Source of the DNA: Lewinellaceae bacterium
Lineage (GTDB): Bacteria > Bacteroidota > Bacteroidia > Chitinophagales > Saprospiraceae
Reading direction: 5' to 3'
Length of the DNA: 64,000 nt
Assembly (NCBI GenBank): GCA_020636005.1
Contig: JACJYR010000002.1
Coordinates: 496,001-560,000 of the forward strand
This document shows positions 61,621-64,000 of this stretch, in pieces. The notes below the pieces were generated by a model. The model was given only the letters and a program-made list of their open reading frames with translations, did no database searches and was not told the origin of the DNA. Position 1 is the stretch's first letter, and every line of letters begins with the position of its first letter. A program made the position numbers and the translations under genes.

Positions 61621-61671
61621 CAAAGTCAAACCATTTTCAAACCCTGTCAAACCCAGTCGAACCATTGCAAA
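61621..61671. repeat. 10-bp phased array, degenerate, inverse strand
   Basis: Units on the minus strand: GTTTGCAATG, GTTCGACTGG, GTTTGACAGG, GTTTGAAAATG, GTTTGACTTT, headed by AGGTAGTT. It shares the flank and period of the arrays at 10702 and 58239. Confidence 0.75.
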
Positions 61672-61704
61672 CAACTACCTAAAAACCTATACACACAAAC
61701 ACCA

Positions 61705-62364
61705 TCATTTCAGGTAAGCCAAATTCCTGTCAACGTATATCAGAAGGCACTTAAAAAGTTTTTCTTTTCGGTCCTCGACCGGCAGCTCAACGATGGTTTC
61801 GACCAACGGCTTATCGTCCTGGATCCATTTCAGGAGGTTTATCACATTGAAATCCAGGATTTCCCCGGTTTCGAAGTGCAGTATTTTTTCTACAAAAACC
61901 TCCTCCTCCCGCTCGACCAGCCCTTCCCGGAACGGCTTGCCGGTGAGGGGGTTGTAGGCGGCGATATATACTTTTTTCACCCGCCAGTCGGGGTAGGTGA
62001 AATAGCAGATTTTGCCCCGAAGTTTCAGGGCAGCAAACGTGGGGAATTCCCTGTTCACCTCAGAAGGAGGCAGGTGGATGTATGGAATGCCCTCCAGGCA
62101 AATGGCCCAGATATGCGCCATTTCAAGCGGTTTGCCAGTGTTTTTATGGACGATGGACTCCACCTGCGTAAGGGAAGTCTGTGGGTTGGTGAAATATTGA
62201 AGGGCCAGCGAGTCGAGCGGATAGGAAGGCTTATTGGCCCGAAGTTCCGCAAAAGAAAGGTACACCCCCTCCGCAAACTTGAAGTTTTTGGAAATGGCCA
62301 GGCTGTCCTGCCCATACATAGGCAACGCCATTAAAAAAAGACAGTATGCAATGCTATTTTTCAA
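61705..62364 (-). CDS. Secreted hypothetical protein, 219 residues
   Basis: Signal peptide (MKNSIAYCLFLMALPMYGQ, cleavage near 19). The mature part is mixed alpha/beta with SFAELRANKPSYPLD near residue 35, a pattern of small Bacteroidota proteins of unknown function. The end LLKWIQDDKPLVETIVELPVEDRKEKLFKCLLIYVDRNLAYLK is helical. No catalytic motif is recognised. It sits between gldA and gldF on the same strand. Confidence 0.8.
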   Translation of the reverse strand: MKNSIAYCLFLMALPMYGQDSLAISKNFKFAEGVYLSFAELRANKPSYPLDSLALQYFTNPQTSLTQVESIVHKNTGKPLEMAHIWAICLEGIPYIHLPPSEVNREFPTFAALKLRGKICYFTYPDWRVKKVYIAAYNPLTGKPFREGLVEREEEVFVEKILHFETGEILDFNVINLLKWIQDDKPLVETIVELPVEDRKEKLFKCLLIYVDRNLAYLK

Positions 62365-62399
62365 AAAAACAAAATTTCAGTTTCGCAAATCTCATTCTC

Positions 62400-63329
<930 letters not shown>

Positions 63330-63336
63330 AAAACTT

Positions 63337-63360
63337 GTGAATTGGTGAATTGGTAAATTG
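63337..63360. repeat. 9-bp tandem repeat upstream of gldA
   Basis: TGAATTGG units, the complement of the CCAATTCAC repeat before and inside trpE. Confidence 0.8.
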
Positions 63361-63575
63361 GGCTGCCCGCTTGAAATCTAACGGGGGATAGCTGCGCAAG
63401 GCAAAGCTACAAATTTTTGCAGGCTGGGTTTGCGCTGGGAATGATGCGCTCCTGCCAATTCCTTTTAAAATAAGGTTAAAAGTGTTCCCGCCGCTACACT
63501 TTGGTTGGTTGGGCAAAACATCGGCGTGGATTGGTAGTTTTACAGCTTCAAATTTGAAATTCATTTTTTCACCAA

Positions 63576-63674
63576 GGATCGAAGGAAAAATAAAATGACT
63601 ATTTTATTTTAAAAAACCCCTCCATTGCTGGGATTTTCAAAATCAAAATGGTGAAGTTATTTTTTCATCTTTAC
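63576..63674. repeat. 110-bp interspersed repeat, copy G, with AT-rich hairpin core
   Basis: GGATCGAAGGAAAAATAAAA at the left and GTGAAGTTATTTTTTCATC at the right are family blocks. The core stem is AAAATAAAAT/ATTTTATTTT instead of the CCCGAT form. Confidence 0.85.
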
Positions 63675-63687
63675 CAATCTGAAGACT

Positions 63688-64000
63688 ATGCGTACCATCC
63701 TGTTTTCCTTTGTTTTTTGTGCCGCTATGGCGTGCGGCGAAACTTCCCCAAAAAACGCACCTGCCGCCCAGCAGATTTCAGAAAGCAATGACCAATCATT
63801 CGAAAATGCAGCCGGCATCCTCAAAGATGAGGAAGTCAAGGCAGTCCCTATCGCTCAAAAGGAAGAAGAAGCCAGAGCCGAATCTCCCCAAATCAACACG
63901 CCTGAAAAAACAGCCAGCCCGCAAGCGGCCAAAAAAGGCAAACCTGCTTCAAAAGAAACTTCAGCCACCAATAGCATTTCACCAACACCGCCAACAGCTA
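63688..64000 (+). CDS. Lipoprotein, 5' part only (cut by window edge)
   Basis: The frame is open from ATG 63688 to the last base (104 codons). Signal with lipobox near MRTILFSFVFCAAMAC (Cys16). The rest seen is a Lys/Glu/Ala/Pro-rich low-complexity linker (KEEEARAES, PQAAKKGKPASKET), which suggests a spacer before a folded domain beyond the window. No function can be given. Confidence 0.75.
   Translation, partial: MRTILFSFVFCAAMACGETSPKNAPAAQQISESNDQSFENAAGILKDEEVKAVPIAQKEEEARAESPQINTPEKTASPQAAKKGKPASKETSATNSISPTPPTA

Larger units (their letters stand above)
61187..61704. other. Spacer of 518 bp with a palindrome-ended element and a 10-bp array
   Basis: It holds the inverted-ended element 61346-61485 and the array 61621-61671. 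No gene or promoter is evident. Confidence 0.65.
63330..63687. other. Divergent spacer between gldA and a lipoprotein gene
   Basis: 358 bp. It has a TGAATTGG tandem repeat (about 63337-63360) a few bases upstream of the gldA start and 110-bp repeat copy G (63576-63674), which ends 13 bp before the lipoprotein start. Confidence 0.65.

Overview
The window looks like chromosomal DNA of a Bacteroidota bacterium, probably of the Saprospiria/Chitinophagia type. The evidence is a SusC/SusD pair beside a hybrid two-component regulator, type IX secretion (T9SS) C-terminal domains on large secreted proteins, gldA, gldF and gldG, SprB-type repeats, and promoters with the TAnnTTTG -7 box typical of this phylum. 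The family assignment is inference. I see no tRNA, complete rRNA or CRISPR array.

Layout. 1-6 kb: two secreted minus-strand proteins, a leucine-rich-repeat protein cut by the window edge and a 1376-residue LamG/thrombospondin-3 protein. 6-17 kb: SusC, SusD and a one-piece hybrid sensor/regulator on the minus strand. An IS4-like element with 55-bp inverted repeats sits directly in front of the regulator gene. 17-31 kb: a lipoprotein joining a phosphatase, a kinase-like segment and an outer-membrane barrel; a pentapeptide-repeat protein; a MacB/FtsX permease; an OmpA protein with twelve SprB-like repeats; and a pair of bacterial PH-domain membrane proteins. 31-40 kb: a full tryptophan operon (trpE, G, D, C, F, B, A). 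It begins with a leader peptide carrying four consecutive Trp codons followed by a terminator, so classical attenuation is the obvious control. An antisense retropepsin-like gene lies between trpE and trpG, and a toxin/antitoxin-like pair lies between trpB and trpA. Repeat DNA also sits inside the reading frames of trpE and trpF. 40-56 kb: a DNA methyltransferase, a DUF1569 protein, a nucleotide-sugar-type epimerase, two tandem reprolysin-like T9SS proteases, UDP-glucose dehydrogenase, a DUF3089 hydrolase, a universal stress protein and RNase P RNA. 56-64 kb: a Uma2 nuclease-like protein, an M48 protease, the gliding ABC transporter genes gldG, gldF and gldA, and the start of a lipoprotein gene.

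The spacers are unusually rich in repeats. One family of about 100-110 bp occurs eight times with a conserved frame and an exchangeable hairpin core. A second family has a long perfect palindrome. A third is an array of 10-bp units (one helical turn) that sits in front of genes and always ends in the same flank. Many start or stop codons also touch short tandem repeats of 7-9 bp. The most promising undescribed items are the phosphatase/kinase-like/barrel protein, the hairpin-swapping repeat family, the 10-bp phased arrays, the probable -1 frameshift in the IS transposase, and the leader and insertions of the trp operon.
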